A stretch of DNA of 64,000 nt from an uncultured Lachnospira sp. (lineage in GTDB: Bacteria > Bacillota > Clostridia > Lachnospirales > Lachnospiraceae). Under the pieces are notes generated by a model. That model worked only from the letters and a program-made list of their open reading frames with translations, was not told where the DNA came from and did no database searches. The stretch is from NCBI GenBank assembly GCA_910589305.1, contig CAJUTV010000011.1, positions 62,001 through 126,000 of the forward strand, read 5' to 3'. The position numbers were made by a program, and so were the translations under genes. Positions 34,690 through 43,085 of this stretch are shown here, in pieces (the first letter of the stretch is position 1; every line of letters begins with the position of its first letter).

Positions 34690-36852
34690 ATGAAGATAAT
34701 TAAAAGGAGCGGTTCTGAGGTTACATTTGACATAGAAAAAATTGTTGCCGCTGTTGTGAAAGCGAACAAAGAAGTTGCGCATAATGAGCGATTGTCCGAT
34801 GAGCAAATTATGGTTATCAGTAAAAACATTGAACAGATTTGCAAAGACATGGGCAGGTCTTTAAGCGTAGAGGAAATACAGGATTTAGTTGAAAATCAGA
34901 TAATGAATTTCAGAGCGTTTGCGGTGGCACGAAAGTATATAACATATCGCTACAAAAGAGCGCTTGTGCGTAAGTCGAACTCAACCGATGAACAGATTTT
35001 AAGTTTGTTAGAGTGCAATAATGAGGAAGTAAAGCAGGAAAATTCTAATAAAAATCCAACAGTAAACAGTGTTCAAAGAGATTATATGGCGGGGGAAGTC
35101 AGCAAAGATATCACAAAGCGTTTTCTTCTTCCACAGGATATCGTTGATGCACATGAACAAGGGTTAATTCATTTTCATGATGCTGATTACTTTGCACAGC
35201 ATATGCACAATTGTTGTCTTGTAAATCTTGATGATATGCTTCAAAATGGCACCGTTATCAGCGAGACGATGCTTGAAAAGCCGCATAGTTTCTCAACGGC
35301 CTGCAATATAGCGACACAGGCAATTGCACAGATAGCAAGTTCACAGTATGGCGGACAAAGCATTAGTCTTACCCATTTAGCACCATTTGTTGATATAAGC
35401 AGACAAAAGTTTGTTCGTAAGGTGAGGGAAGAATTTGAGGCAACAGGCATTGATTATACGGAACAAAAGGTTCGGGAAGTAGCAGAATTGCGTGTGCGTG
35501 ATGAAATTAAAAATGGCGTTCAGATGATTCAATATCAGGTTATCACGCTGATGACAACAAATGGTCAAGCTCCTTTTGTAACAGTGTTTATGTATTTAAA
35601 TGAGGCACCGCAAGGGCAGACAAGAGATGATTTAGCATTGGTGATACAAGAGGTTTTAAAACAGCGTATACAAGGTGTAAAAAATGAACAGGGTGTATGG
35701 ATAACACCAGCATTTCCAAAATTGATTTATGTACTTGAGGAGGATAATGTAAAAGAAGGCTCAAAATATTGGGAGTTGACAAAACTTGCAGCAAGATGCA
35801 CAGCAAAGAGAATGGTTCCTGATTATATATCAGAAAAGATGATGAAGGAATTAAAAGATGGCAATTGTTATCCTTGTATGGGGTGCAGGTCGTTTCTTAC
35901 AGTATATAAAGATGAGCAGGACAAGCCTAAATTTTATGGCAGGTTTAATCAGGGCGTTGTCACAATTAATCTTGTTGATGTGGCGTTAAGCGCAGGCAAG
36001 GATATGGATAAGTTTTGGAGCATACTAGATGAGCGATTAGACTTATGCAGGCGGGCATTGATGTGCAGGCATTATCGTTTAAAAGGTACACCTTCGGATG
36101 TGGCACCAATTCTTTGGCAAAATGGGGCATTGGCAAGACTGAAAAAAGGAGAAACGATTGACAAGCTTCTCTATGGAGGTTATTCAACGATTTCACTTGG
36201 TTATGCGGGGTTGTGCGAGTGTGTAAAATATATGAAAGATGTGTCTCATACACAAAAAGGCGGAACTGAATTTGCTCTTGAGGTTATGGAATATCTAAAC
36301 AGCACATGCAAAAAATGGGCAGCAGAAACTAATATTGATTTTAGTCTGTATGGTACACCGTTAGAGTCAACAACGTATAAATTTGCAAAATGTTTACAGA
36401 AACGATTTGGAAAGATTGCAGATATAACAGATAGAAATTATATAACAAACAGTTATCATGTGCATGTTACTGAAAATATTGATGCATTTGAGAAATTAAA
36501 GTTTGAAAGTCAATTTCAGCGACTTTCGCCTGGTGGTGCAATCAGTTATGTTGAAGTGCCAGATATGATGAATAATATTCCAGCAGTGCTTTCGGTTATG
36601 CAGTTTATTTATGAAAATATTATGTATGCAGAGCTGAATACGAAAAGTGATTATTGTCAGGAATGCGGCTATACAGGTCAGATTGAAATTATAACAAATG
36701 AGGATGGCAAGTTGGTTTGGGAATGTCCAAACTGCAAAAACCGCAATCAGGACAAGATGAATGTTGCAAGAAGAACATGCGGATATATAGGAACACAATT
36801 CTGGAATCAAGGGCGCACACAGGAGATAAAAGACAGAGTACTGCATTTATAG
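34690..36852 (+). CDS. nrdD: Anaerobic (class III) ribonucleoside-triphosphate reductase
   Basis: The 720-residue enzyme makes deoxynucleotides without oxygen by a glycyl radical. Residues 1-95 are the ATP-cone regulatory domain (IIKRSGSEVTFDIEKI). A C-terminal zinc site is formed by CQECGYTG and CPNC. The glycyl radical segment RTCGYIGTQFWNQGRT lies about 20 residues from the end. The catalytic cysteines are in the middle (CYPCMGCRSF region). The activating enzyme NrdG, often next door, is not encoded in this window. GGGGATTAG precedes the ATG. Confidence 0.93.
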   Translation: MKIIKRSGSEVTFDIEKIVAAVVKANKEVAHNERLSDEQIMVISKNIEQICKDMGRSLSVEEIQDLVENQIMNFRAFAVARKYITYRYKRALVRKSNSTDEQILSLLECNNEEVKQENSNKNPTVNSVQRDYMAGEVSKDITKRFLLPQDIVDAHEQGLIHFHDADYFAQHMHNCCLVNLDDMLQNGTVISETMLEKPHSFSTACNIATQAIAQIASSQYGGQSISLTHLAPFVDISRQKFVRKVREEFEATGIDYTEQKVREVAELRVRDEIKNGVQMIQYQVITLMTTNGQAPFVTVFMYLNEAPQGQTRDDLALVIQEVLKQRIQGVKNEQGVWITPAFPKLIYVLEEDNVKEGSKYWELTKLAARCTAKRMVPDYISEKMMKELKDGNCYPCMGCRSFLTVYKDEQDKPKFYGRFNQGVVTINLVDVALSAGKDMDKFWSILDERLDLCRRALMCRHYRLKGTPSDVAPILWQNGALARLKKGETIDKLLYGGYSTISLGYAGLCECVKYMKDVSHTQKGGTEFALEVMEYLNSTCKKWAAETNIDFSLYGTPLESTTYKFAKCLQKRFGKIADITDRNYITNSYHVHVTENIDAFEKLKFESQFQRLSPGGAISYVEVPDMMNNIPAVLSVMQFIYENIMYAELNTKSDYCQECGYTGQIEIITNEDGKLVWECPNCKNRNQDKMNVARRTCGYIGTQFWNQGRTQEIKDRVLHL

Positions 36853-36859
36853 ATTTATA

Positions 36860-36888
36860 TTGTTGTACTTTAAAAAAGATTGTATAGA
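36860..36888 (+). promoter_or_regulatory. Promoter of the thiC riboswitch transcript
   Basis: TTGTTG, 17 bases, TATAGA, starting eight bases after the nrdD stop codon and directing transcription into the TPP riboswitch about 20 bases on. Confidence 0.6.
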
Positions 36889-36905
36889 AAGATAAATTAA
36901 ATATT

Positions 36906-36994
36906 CTGGGGAGCTTACTGCATTTTATGGCAAATGGCTGAGAGGGAGCAATCCGACCCATATACCTGATGCGGATAATGCCGTCGTAGGAAGA
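36906..36994 (+). promoter_or_regulatory. TPP riboswitch (THI element)
   Basis: The conserved blocks are all present in order: GGGGAGC, CTGAGAGGGAGCAATCC, GACCCATATACCTGAT, CGGATAATGCCGTCGTAGGAA. It senses thiamine pyrophosphate and would turn down thiC when thiamine is plentiful, through the terminator that follows. Confidence 0.95.
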
Positions 36995-37041
36995 AAGAAC
37001 ATTTACTATATAAATGGATAGATAAATAGTTGATGAATTTT

Positions 37042-37073
37042 ACCGCATATCAGAATAGGATATGCGGTTTTTT
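37042..37073 (+). terminator. Riboswitch-controlled terminator of thiC
   Basis: A perfect 10-bp stem (ACCGCATATC / GATATGCGGT) with a 7-base loop and six T, 48 bases after the aptamer. It is the expression platform of the TPP riboswitch. Confidence 0.9.
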
Positions 37074-37209
37074 ATGCACACAGGCGTCCAAATGAAATAT
37101 ATCAGCAAGCTAACGGATGTCTGGTGCATAGGTAGAGGAAGATAAATCTTTTCTGTTTGATTGTACAAAATATATTAGAGAAAGTTATTGTTTTGCAATA
37201 TGCATCCAG

Positions 37210-37304
37210 TGTGACCAGCAAAGGAAAGGTGAGGATTCGTGCTGCCATAGCAGCTAGATTGTTTGAGCAAGTAGCACAGCGGATTATAAATATCCGCTTT
37301 AACT
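37210..37304 (+). repeat. Dispersed intergenic repeat, copy C, inside the thiC leader
   Basis: GTGAGGATTCGTGCTGCCATAG, TTTGAGCAAGTAGCACAGC and the hairpin AGCGGAT...ATCCGCT relate it to copies A and B. It lies between the riboswitch terminator and thiC, making the leader about 450 bases long. A 61-codon frame across it looks like chance. Confidence 0.65.
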
Positions 37305-37346
37305 ATAGAAAATATATTTATAAGTTAGGAAAGGAAAGGTAACAGT

Positions 37347-38651
37347 ATGTATACAACACAGATGGATGCAGCAAGACAAGGTATTATAACGCCAGAAATG
37401 AAAAAGGTTGCACAAAAGGAACATATGTCAGAAGAAGAATTAAGAGGATTGATTTCAAAAGGTCAAGTGATTATACCTGCTAATAAAAATCACAAGTGTC
37501 TTGACCCTAACGGTATTGGTGAAAAGCTTCAGACAAAGATTAATGTAAATCTTGGAACGTCAAGAGATTGCATGGATATGGATATGGAGATGAAAAAAGT
37601 CCAAAATGCAGTTGATATGGGCGCACATGCTATAATGGATTTAAGTTCGTTTGGTGATACAAGAAAATTTAGGCAAAAATTGACTTCTGAGTGTCCTGCA
37701 ACATTGGGAACAGTGCCAATTTATGATGCTGTAGTGTATTATCACAAAGCGTTGAAAGAAATTACAACAAAAGAATGGCTTGATATTGTTGAGATGCATG
37801 CTAAAGATGGTGTGGATTTTATGACAATTCATTGTGGTATTAATCGTTTGACAGCAAAACGATTTAAAGAGGCAAAGCGATTAACAAATATTGTATCACG
37901 CGGCGGCTCGATTATATTTGCATGGATGGAGATGACGGGCAATGAAAATCCATTTTATGAGCATTATGATTGGATTCTTGATATATGCAGAAAATATGAT
38001 GTCACAATGAGTTTAGGTGATGCATGCAGACCTGGCTGTATTGCAGATGCCTCTGATATCTCCCAGATTGAAGAATTAGTGACATTAGGAGAGCTTACAA
38101 AAAGGGCATGGGAAAAAGATGTGCAAGTAATGATTGAAGGTCCCGGACATATGCCTTTAAATCAGATTCAAGCTAATATGGAAATACAAAAAACGATTTG
38201 TAAAGGCGCGCCTTTTTATGTACTTGGACCATTAGTTACCGATGTAGCACCGGGCTATGACCATATAACAGCAGCGATTGGAGGTGCTATAGCGGCTACA
38301 TACGGAGCTTCCTTTTTGTGTTATGTAACACCGGCAGAACATCTTAGATTGCCTGATTTAAAGGATGTCAAAGAGGGCATTATAGCATCCAAAATAGCGG
38401 CACATGCGGCTGATATCGCAAAAGGCATACCTAGTGCAAAGGATTGGGATTATCAGATGAGTACTGCCAGAAAAAATCTGGATTGGGAAGAAATGTTTAA
38501 TCTTGCCATAGACCCTGAAAAGGCAAGACATTACAGAGAGTCGGCAGCCCCAGAAAAGGAAGATACTTGCTCGATGTGTGGGAATTTTTGTGCAGTTAAA
38601 AATATGAATCGTATATTAGATGGTGAGATTGTGAGTATTTTTGATGAATAA
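37347..38651 (+). CDS. thiC: Phosphomethylpyrimidine synthase
   Basis: The 434-residue radical-SAM enzyme converts aminoimidazole ribotide into the pyrimidine half of thiamine. The C-terminal iron-sulfur site is CSMCGNFC, and core motifs MTIHCGINRLTA, EGPGHMPLNQI and YDHITAAIGGA are clear. The length fits the short form found in clostridia and archaea. It is controlled by the TPP riboswitch upstream, and no other thiamine gene adjoins it, which suggests the remaining steps are elsewhere. AGGAAAGGTAAC precedes the ATG. Confidence 0.95.
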   Translation: MYTTQMDAARQGIITPEMKKVAQKEHMSEEELRGLISKGQVIIPANKNHKCLDPNGIGEKLQTKINVNLGTSRDCMDMDMEMKKVQNAVDMGAHAIMDLSSFGDTRKFRQKLTSECPATLGTVPIYDAVVYYHKALKEITTKEWLDIVEMHAKDGVDFMTIHCGINRLTAKRFKEAKRLTNIVSRGGSIIFAWMEMTGNENPFYEHYDWILDICRKYDVTMSLGDACRPGCIADASDISQIEELVTLGELTKRAWEKDVQVMIEGPGHMPLNQIQANMEIQKTICKGAPFYVLGPLVTDVAPGYDHITAAIGGAIAATYGASFLCYVTPAEHLRLPDLKDVKEGIIASKIAAHAADIAKGIPSAKDWDYQMSTARKNLDWEEMFNLAIDPEKARHYRESAAPEKEDTCSMCGNFCAVKNMNRILDGEIVSIFDE

Positions 38652-38709
38652 ATAAATGTTTTTTGTAAAATATGTTCTGTGTTAGACAATACTTTTTATT
38701 TCAATGTAT

Positions 38710-38753
38710 TAGGGAAGTCTCTTGCTTAAAAAGCGGAGGACTTCCCTATTTTG
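38710..38753 (+). terminator. Terminator after thiC
   Basis: TAGGGAAGTC and GACTTCCCTA form a 10-bp stem around a 19-base loop, followed by TTTT. Confidence 0.75.
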
Positions 38754-38855
38754 GCAGCAATTTAAATTCCTGCTAAAATGCCTTAAAATGGTAATGCGGT
38801 TATGAGAAAGTAACAAAAGGGACTGCAACTATTCATATGTTTATAAGGGATTTTT

Positions 38856-39521
38856 TTAGTGAATAGAAACCGTTTCTTTTTGATTTTCAGGAGCTTTTTT
38901 ATAATTTACAACATATATAAGGATATAAAGTATAACCATTAAACCAACTGAACCTATAACATCAATTACACAGTGTTGTTTAAGAAATAGAGTTGACATA
39001 CATATTAATATACAAGTAATAAAAGAAAACCATTTAATGCTATGTCGTTTTTTAAGTGCTTCACATTTTGTTAAACTAATATGAACAGCTAGTGAGTTAA
39101 ATACATGGATACTTGGAAATACATTAGTTGGAGTGTCAGACATATATAAATAGTTTACAATCGTTCCAAAAATATTGTCGGGCAGGTTTTCAGGTCTTAA
39201 TTGTACACCATTAGGATAGACCATGCAGATAAAAAGACATAGGGACATTCCTATAATTAATGTGATGCCAAATTGGTGAAATTCTTTATCGGTTGCTTTA
39301 AATAGCATAAAAACACATACTCCAAGTATGTAGAATACCCAAAAAATATAGGGGATAATAAAATATTCACAAAATGGAATAAACTCGTCAATACGTCTGT
39401 TAAGCATATGGACATCAGAAGTTGTCTCATTAATACAGGCTTCGAGAATAAAAAACCAAGGCAGATATATTAATATATATAGCCCATATAACAACCGCTT
39501 TTTTTTAAAATAATTTTTCAT
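38856..39521 (-). CDS. PAP2-superfamily membrane phosphatase
   Basis: The 221-residue protein has six membrane helices and the PAP2 active-site pieces: FPSIHVF for the middle motif and KQHCVIDVIGS for the last (HxxxD). The first motif is not clear. Such enzymes remove phosphate from lipid phosphates or pyrophosphates, or transfer it as in inositol-lipid synthases; the outer-face active site fits lipid recycling. GAAAGG precedes the ATG. It stands alone, divergent from the ABC operon. Confidence 0.8.
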   Translation of the reverse strand: MKNYFKKKRLLYGLYILIYLPWFFILEACINETTSDVHMLNRRIDEFIPFCEYFIIPYIFWVFYILGVCVFMLFKATDKEFHQFGITLIIGMSLCLFICMVYPNGVQLRPENLPDNIFGTIVNYLYMSDTPTNVFPSIHVFNSLAVHISLTKCEALKKRHSIKWFSFITCILICMSTLFLKQHCVIDVIGSVGLMVILYILIYVVNYKKAPENQKETVSIH

Positions 39522-39721
39522 AATAGTTTAAAACCTTTCATTGTTTGATGGATGTAAATGTGCAAGATATACAAATTTGTATCAATGTTGTTTGTCACAA
39601 ATTTGTAAAATATTTAGTTGTTTGCATAAAAAGCAGTACAAAAATAAATAACATGAAAAAAATTTTTAAAGTGTATTTTTATAATTGTATGAAGGGAATA
39701 ATAACATATTTTTTATGTGAT

Positions 39722-39750
39722 TTGCAATATTCTAAATATTGGTGTATAAT
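39722..39750 (+). promoter_or_regulatory. Sigma-A promoter of the degenerate ABC operon
   Basis: TTGCAA, 17 bases, TATAAT with an extended -10 (TGTATAAT), about 30 bases before the start codon. Confidence 0.75.
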
Positions 39751-39780
39751 TTTTAAAATTATAGTGTGAAAGGATTGTCT

Positions 39781-40446
39781 ATGTTACAACTTAATCATAT
39801 AAAAAAATCATATGACAAAAAAGAAGTGCTTTCGGACGTGAATTATACATTTAAAGAGGGAACAGTATATTCTTTGTTGGCTGCTGCCGGAGCAGGAAGA
39901 ACTACTTTATTTGAATGTATATGCGGCGATTTGACAATTGATGATGGCAATATTGTCACAGAAGAGAAACAAAATATTGTATTTGCAGCAAAACAAAGCA
40001 TTCTTCCGATGTTTATTTCAGGAAAAAAATTTATTCATGTTGTGGCAAATTTAAAGAATGATAAAATCAATGTAGAGGAGTATCTTTTACGAGTTGGACT
40101 TTCCAAAGACAAGTGGGATAAGCTTATATGTGATTATTCATTTGAGGATAAAAAAAGACTACAATTAGCGGCATTTCTTTCACAAAAACCCTATATAATA
40201 ATGTTTGATGAACCCTTTGATTATTGTGACAAAGAGTATATAGAGACTTTTTTAAATGTTCTTGAACAAGAAAAAGAAGGTCATATTATAATTATATCAA
40301 CAAGTTTGTTATCTATAGCGAGAAAGGTTGCAAAAGATATTCTTGTTCTTAACAGTGGCGAAATTTATGAGATTCCTGAAAATATGATTGATGTGCCTGA
40401 GATTGCTAATGCACTTTCAGACATTTTAGGAGAGATAGAAGAATGA
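39781..40446 (+). CDS. ABC-transporter-like ATPase with Walker A lysine replaced
   Basis: The 221-residue protein has ABC-ATPase form, but Walker A reads AAAGAGRTT, with arginine for the catalytic lysine and alanine for the leading glycine. The signature motif is unrecognisable (YSFEDKKRLQLA in its place). Walker B IIMFDEP remains. It may bind but not hydrolyse ATP, or work with another ATPase. I use the ATG after AAAGGATTGTCT; a GTG 15 bases earlier is less well placed. It overlaps the next gene by four bases. Confidence 0.75.
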   Translation: MLQLNHIKKSYDKKEVLSDVNYTFKEGTVYSLLAAAGAGRTTLFECICGDLTIDDGNIVTEEKQNIVFAAKQSILPMFISGKKFIHVVANLKNDKINVEEYLLRVGLSKDKWDKLICDYSFEDKKRLQLAAFLSQKPYIIMFDEPFDYCDKEYIETFLNVLEQEKEGHIIIISTSLLSIARKVAKDILVLNSGEIYEIPENMIDVPEIANALSDILGEIEE

Positions 40447-41264
40447 TAACGATAATAAAAAAGATGTTTGCAGGAAGGATTCTGTTATTTTATGAGACAA
40501 TGAATCAATTTGTAAGAATGCTGACACATCTGCCTACAATTGGTGAAAAAATTAACAGACAAGTAGTAGAAAAGAACAATGATAAATTGAGTATCGTTTT
40601 CGGTATTATAGCTCAAATTGGAAGAATTTTATATGAGTTTATAGGGAAGTTTTTGTATGTATTTGTATTTATGTATATTCCCTATAAATTTATAGCACAG
40701 TTTTATCCGTTAGTGGATTCTAATCAAGAGCTTACAATGATATTCTTTTTCTTTATATTATCAACAGTATGCGGAAGTCTTACCAATACCATAGTTCTTG
40801 CAATGGGCGACCGAGAGTATATGATGGTAAAAGTATTTTTGATTAGCCCATATATTTGTTTTTTAGGTAACATTATATATAAAGTAATTACTGATTTTAT
40901 ATATTTTACAGTGATTCTTTTTATATTTGGTGTACCTTTGCAAAAAAGTTTGCTTTTGTGTTTTGTTACAATGATGTTTCGACCAATAGGAGAGATGTTA
41001 TCAATTTTTGTATTTGACAGTTTAAAAACGTTGTATAATAGAAGAGGGCTTTACAATGGATTTGTTATGGCACTTTGTTTTATATTTGCTTATGGAATGC
41101 CGATAATGGAGCATAGAATACCAGAAAATTGGTTGTTTGTCATTCATCCAGTATTTATAATAATTAGTGTGGTAATAGGAATTGGAGCTTCTATTTATTT
41201 ATGGTGGTATAAGGATTATAGAAAAATAATGAGCGAGGCAATGTATATTAAACGTGAAAAGTAG
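40443..41264 (+). CDS. Polytopic membrane protein, partner of the degenerate ABC ATPase
   Basis: The 273-residue protein has about six membrane helices and no known motif. Its ATG overlaps the ATPase stop (ATGA), so the two are co-translated and likely form one complex. It could be the membrane half of an exporter. Family not recognised. Confidence 0.7.
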   Translation: MITIIKKMFAGRILLFYETMNQFVRMLTHLPTIGEKINRQVVEKNNDKLSIVFGIIAQIGRILYEFIGKFLYVFVFMYIPYKFIAQFYPLVDSNQELTMIFFFFILSTVCGSLTNTIVLAMGDREYMMVKVFLISPYICFLGNIIYKVITDFIYFTVILFIFGVPLQKSLLLCFVTMMFRPIGEMLSIFVFDSLKTLYNRRGLYNGFVMALCFIFAYGMPIMEHRIPENWLFVIHPVFIIISVVIGIGASIYLWWYKDYRKIMSEAMYIKREK

Positions 41265-41277
41265 GGAATGATGTTTT

Positions 41278-42702
41278 ATGAAATTTAGTGCGGCTCAGAA
41301 AAGACTTATTAAAAAGGTAGCTTTTAGGGTTTTTATATTGATTAGCGTAATAGTGATGGCATCATACTATATGATTTATCGCTATGTGGAAGAGCGTGAA
41401 AGAGAGATTGTCCTTAAATCAAGATATACATTTGCAGTAAGAATTGATTCTCATGGAAATGTTTTAGAACCTGCTGCAGAAAATTCAGTAAATCATACAT
41501 TAGCTGATGATTTTGCGCAGCTTACAATAGGACAGATAGGCGACATTTGGATTCGTCAATTTACTTCCCAGTACACACAAAAGTATTTATCAAGAACAAA
41601 GAAGCTTGAAAAGGTTGATATACATGAAACAAAAATTTTAGAAGAAAAGACCAATACAGTTTTTATTAGTTTTACAGCGATTGTCGATGAAGATAATTAT
41701 GAAAACTTTATCGCTTGGGATGGAGTGGTCGATAATGGAAAGCTAATCTGTGAATGGGTAGTATCATTTAATATTGATAATCATTATGATGGAACAGCTA
41801 CCATTTATGTCAAGAGTATTGTTACACCAGAAGAATATGGCATTACAATGTATAATGAAAGTAAGAAAAATTCAGTAGCAGAAAAGGCTGATGTGACAGG
41901 AGCAGAAGAAAATGAAAATGAGATGGTTTTTTATCGAATTAAAAATGCTGCGTTGACAGTAACTTACAATAAAGGTGAACGATATATTACAGTGCCAGTC
42001 AATATTAATGATGTTTTATATGAGGATAACTCTACTGATAAACTAAAGTATGGAAGTTATTGTATCAGTACAACAAAAACAGCATTTCTTTATGGCGGGA
42101 AAAGAAATGGAAATGACAGGATTCCAGTAACACTTGTATATACGGACGATATGGGCGAAAATTGGATAACAAGTGAAATTGATACCATCTACAATGCCAG
42201 TTATTATTATGTAGAATTTTTTGATGAAAAAACAGGAATCATTTTTGTGGGATATGATAGAAATAATTTAAAAGAAAGTTATAAAATATATGTCACAAGT
42301 GACGGAGGACAAAGTTGGAATCCTATTGCTGACGAGAGAATAGGCAATATTATTAAGGGTGTTAAATTTATTGATTCAAGCACAGGATTTTTATGTTATG
42401 AATATAGTGAAGAGATGGACTCTAATCTATATAGAACAGCAGACGGAGGAAAAACGTTTGAAAAGGTAGTTCTTGAAAGTCAGGAGTTAGATAGTACAGC
42501 ACTTCAAAATAATAGTAACCTAACTTGGTCTGATGTTTATAGAGAGGCGACAGTGCCTACGTATAGTTCTGACAGAATTATAACCGTTTATCTTATACAA
42601 GGTGAACAATCACAGTATAATAATGGAAAGACAGTAGCAAAATATCAGTCTACAGATAAAGGGAAAACGTTTAAATATATAGGGCAGTATGAGAAGAAAT
42701 GA
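41278..42702 (+). CDS. Membrane-anchored extracellular protein with Asp-box (BNR) repeats
   Basis: The 474-residue protein has an N-terminal membrane helix (about residues 15-34) and a large outside part. The C-terminal half has Asp-box motifs of a beta-propeller: TDDMGENW, TSDGGQSW, TADGGKTF and STDKGKTF. Such propellers bind sugars or proteins; sialidases and photosystem assembly factors share them, but no sialidase active site is evident. It ends a three-gene operon with the degenerate ABC genes and may deliver or sense their substrate outside the cell. Confidence 0.78.
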   Translation: MKFSAAQKRLIKKVAFRVFILISVIVMASYYMIYRYVEEREREIVLKSRYTFAVRIDSHGNVLEPAAENSVNHTLADDFAQLTIGQIGDIWIRQFTSQYTQKYLSRTKKLEKVDIHETKILEEKTNTVFISFTAIVDEDNYENFIAWDGVVDNGKLICEWVVSFNIDNHYDGTATIYVKSIVTPEEYGITMYNESKKNSVAEKADVTGAEENENEMVFYRIKNAALTVTYNKGERYITVPVNINDVLYEDNSTDKLKYGSYCISTTKTAFLYGGKRNGNDRIPVTLVYTDDMGENWITSEIDTIYNASYYYVEFFDEKTGIIFVGYDRNNLKESYKIYVTSDGGQSWNPIADERIGNIIKGVKFIDSSTGFLCYEYSEEMDSNLYRTADGGKTFEKVVLESQELDSTALQNNSNLTWSDVYREATVPTYSSDRIITVYLIQGEQSQYNNGKTVAKYQSTDKGKTFKYIGQYEKK

Positions 42703-42758
42703 TAAGCAATAATTAATGCAAGATTTAAGTATGTAAATCAGAGCAGACTGTTAAAAAT

Positions 42759-42788
42759 TAAAAAGGATGACGATAGTCATCCTTTTTT
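42759..42788 (+). terminator. Terminator of the ABC/Asp-box operon
   Basis: AAAAGGATGAC, 4-base loop GATA, GTCATCCTTTT and more T: a classic intrinsic terminator. Confidence 0.9.
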
Positions 42789-42835
42789 CATGAAGGAGTA
42801 TGAAATGGCAAAAGAAAACTTTAAGGGGCATGTTT

Positions 42836-42924
42836 GTTTATAAATAGTAGAAAATCAATGAAGATAGGACATATATATCCACATGCCTTCTCTATATGTT
42901 TATTTATAAATAGTAAAAACTCAA
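42836..42924. repeat. Pair of imperfect 23-bp direct repeats
   Basis: GTTTATAAATAGTAGAAAAT and ATTTATAAATAGTAAAAACT occur 66 bases apart, just upstream of the carA promoter. They could be protein-binding sites for carAB control, or chance AT-rich similarity. Confidence 0.4.
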
Positions 42925-42939
42925 CTTATAAAATCTACC

Positions 42940-42968
42940 TTGAAATAATACAACGAATATGATAAAAT
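42940..42968 (+). promoter_or_regulatory. Sigma-A promoter of carAB
   Basis: TTGAAA, 17 bases, TAAAAT; predicted start about 42975, giving a leader of about 110 bases. Confidence 0.65.
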
Positions 42969-42982
42969 TTATAAAATTTGAG

Positions 42983-43010
42983 AAAAAGGCAATTTTTTGT
43001 CTTTTTTTTT
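42983..43010 (+). terminator. Terminator-like hairpin (possible attenuator) in the carAB leader
   Basis: AAAAAGGCAA, loop TTTT, TTGTCTTTTT (one G-U pair), running into four more T. It lies only about ten bases after the predicted start of transcription. No PyrR-binding sequence was found. Confidence 0.5.
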
Positions 43011-43085
43011 GCGCAAATATGGTTATAGTTTAGTTATGTAGAAATACTAAAGTGTAGTCAATTATGAAAGGAACAGGTGACATTC

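Noticed and set aside
37157..37342. Frame of 61 codons on the plus strand before thiC
   Set aside because: It crosses repeat copy C, has no proper ribosome-binding site, and is not seen as a protein-like sequence.
39545..39769. Frame of 74 codons before the degenerate ABC operon
   Set aside because: It has no ribosome-binding site, crosses the predicted promoter, and is cysteine- and isoleucine-rich like AT-rich non-coding sequence.
42983..43085. PyrR-binding attenuator for carAB
   Set aside because: The PyrR-site consensus was not found; only the terminator-like hairpin is visible.
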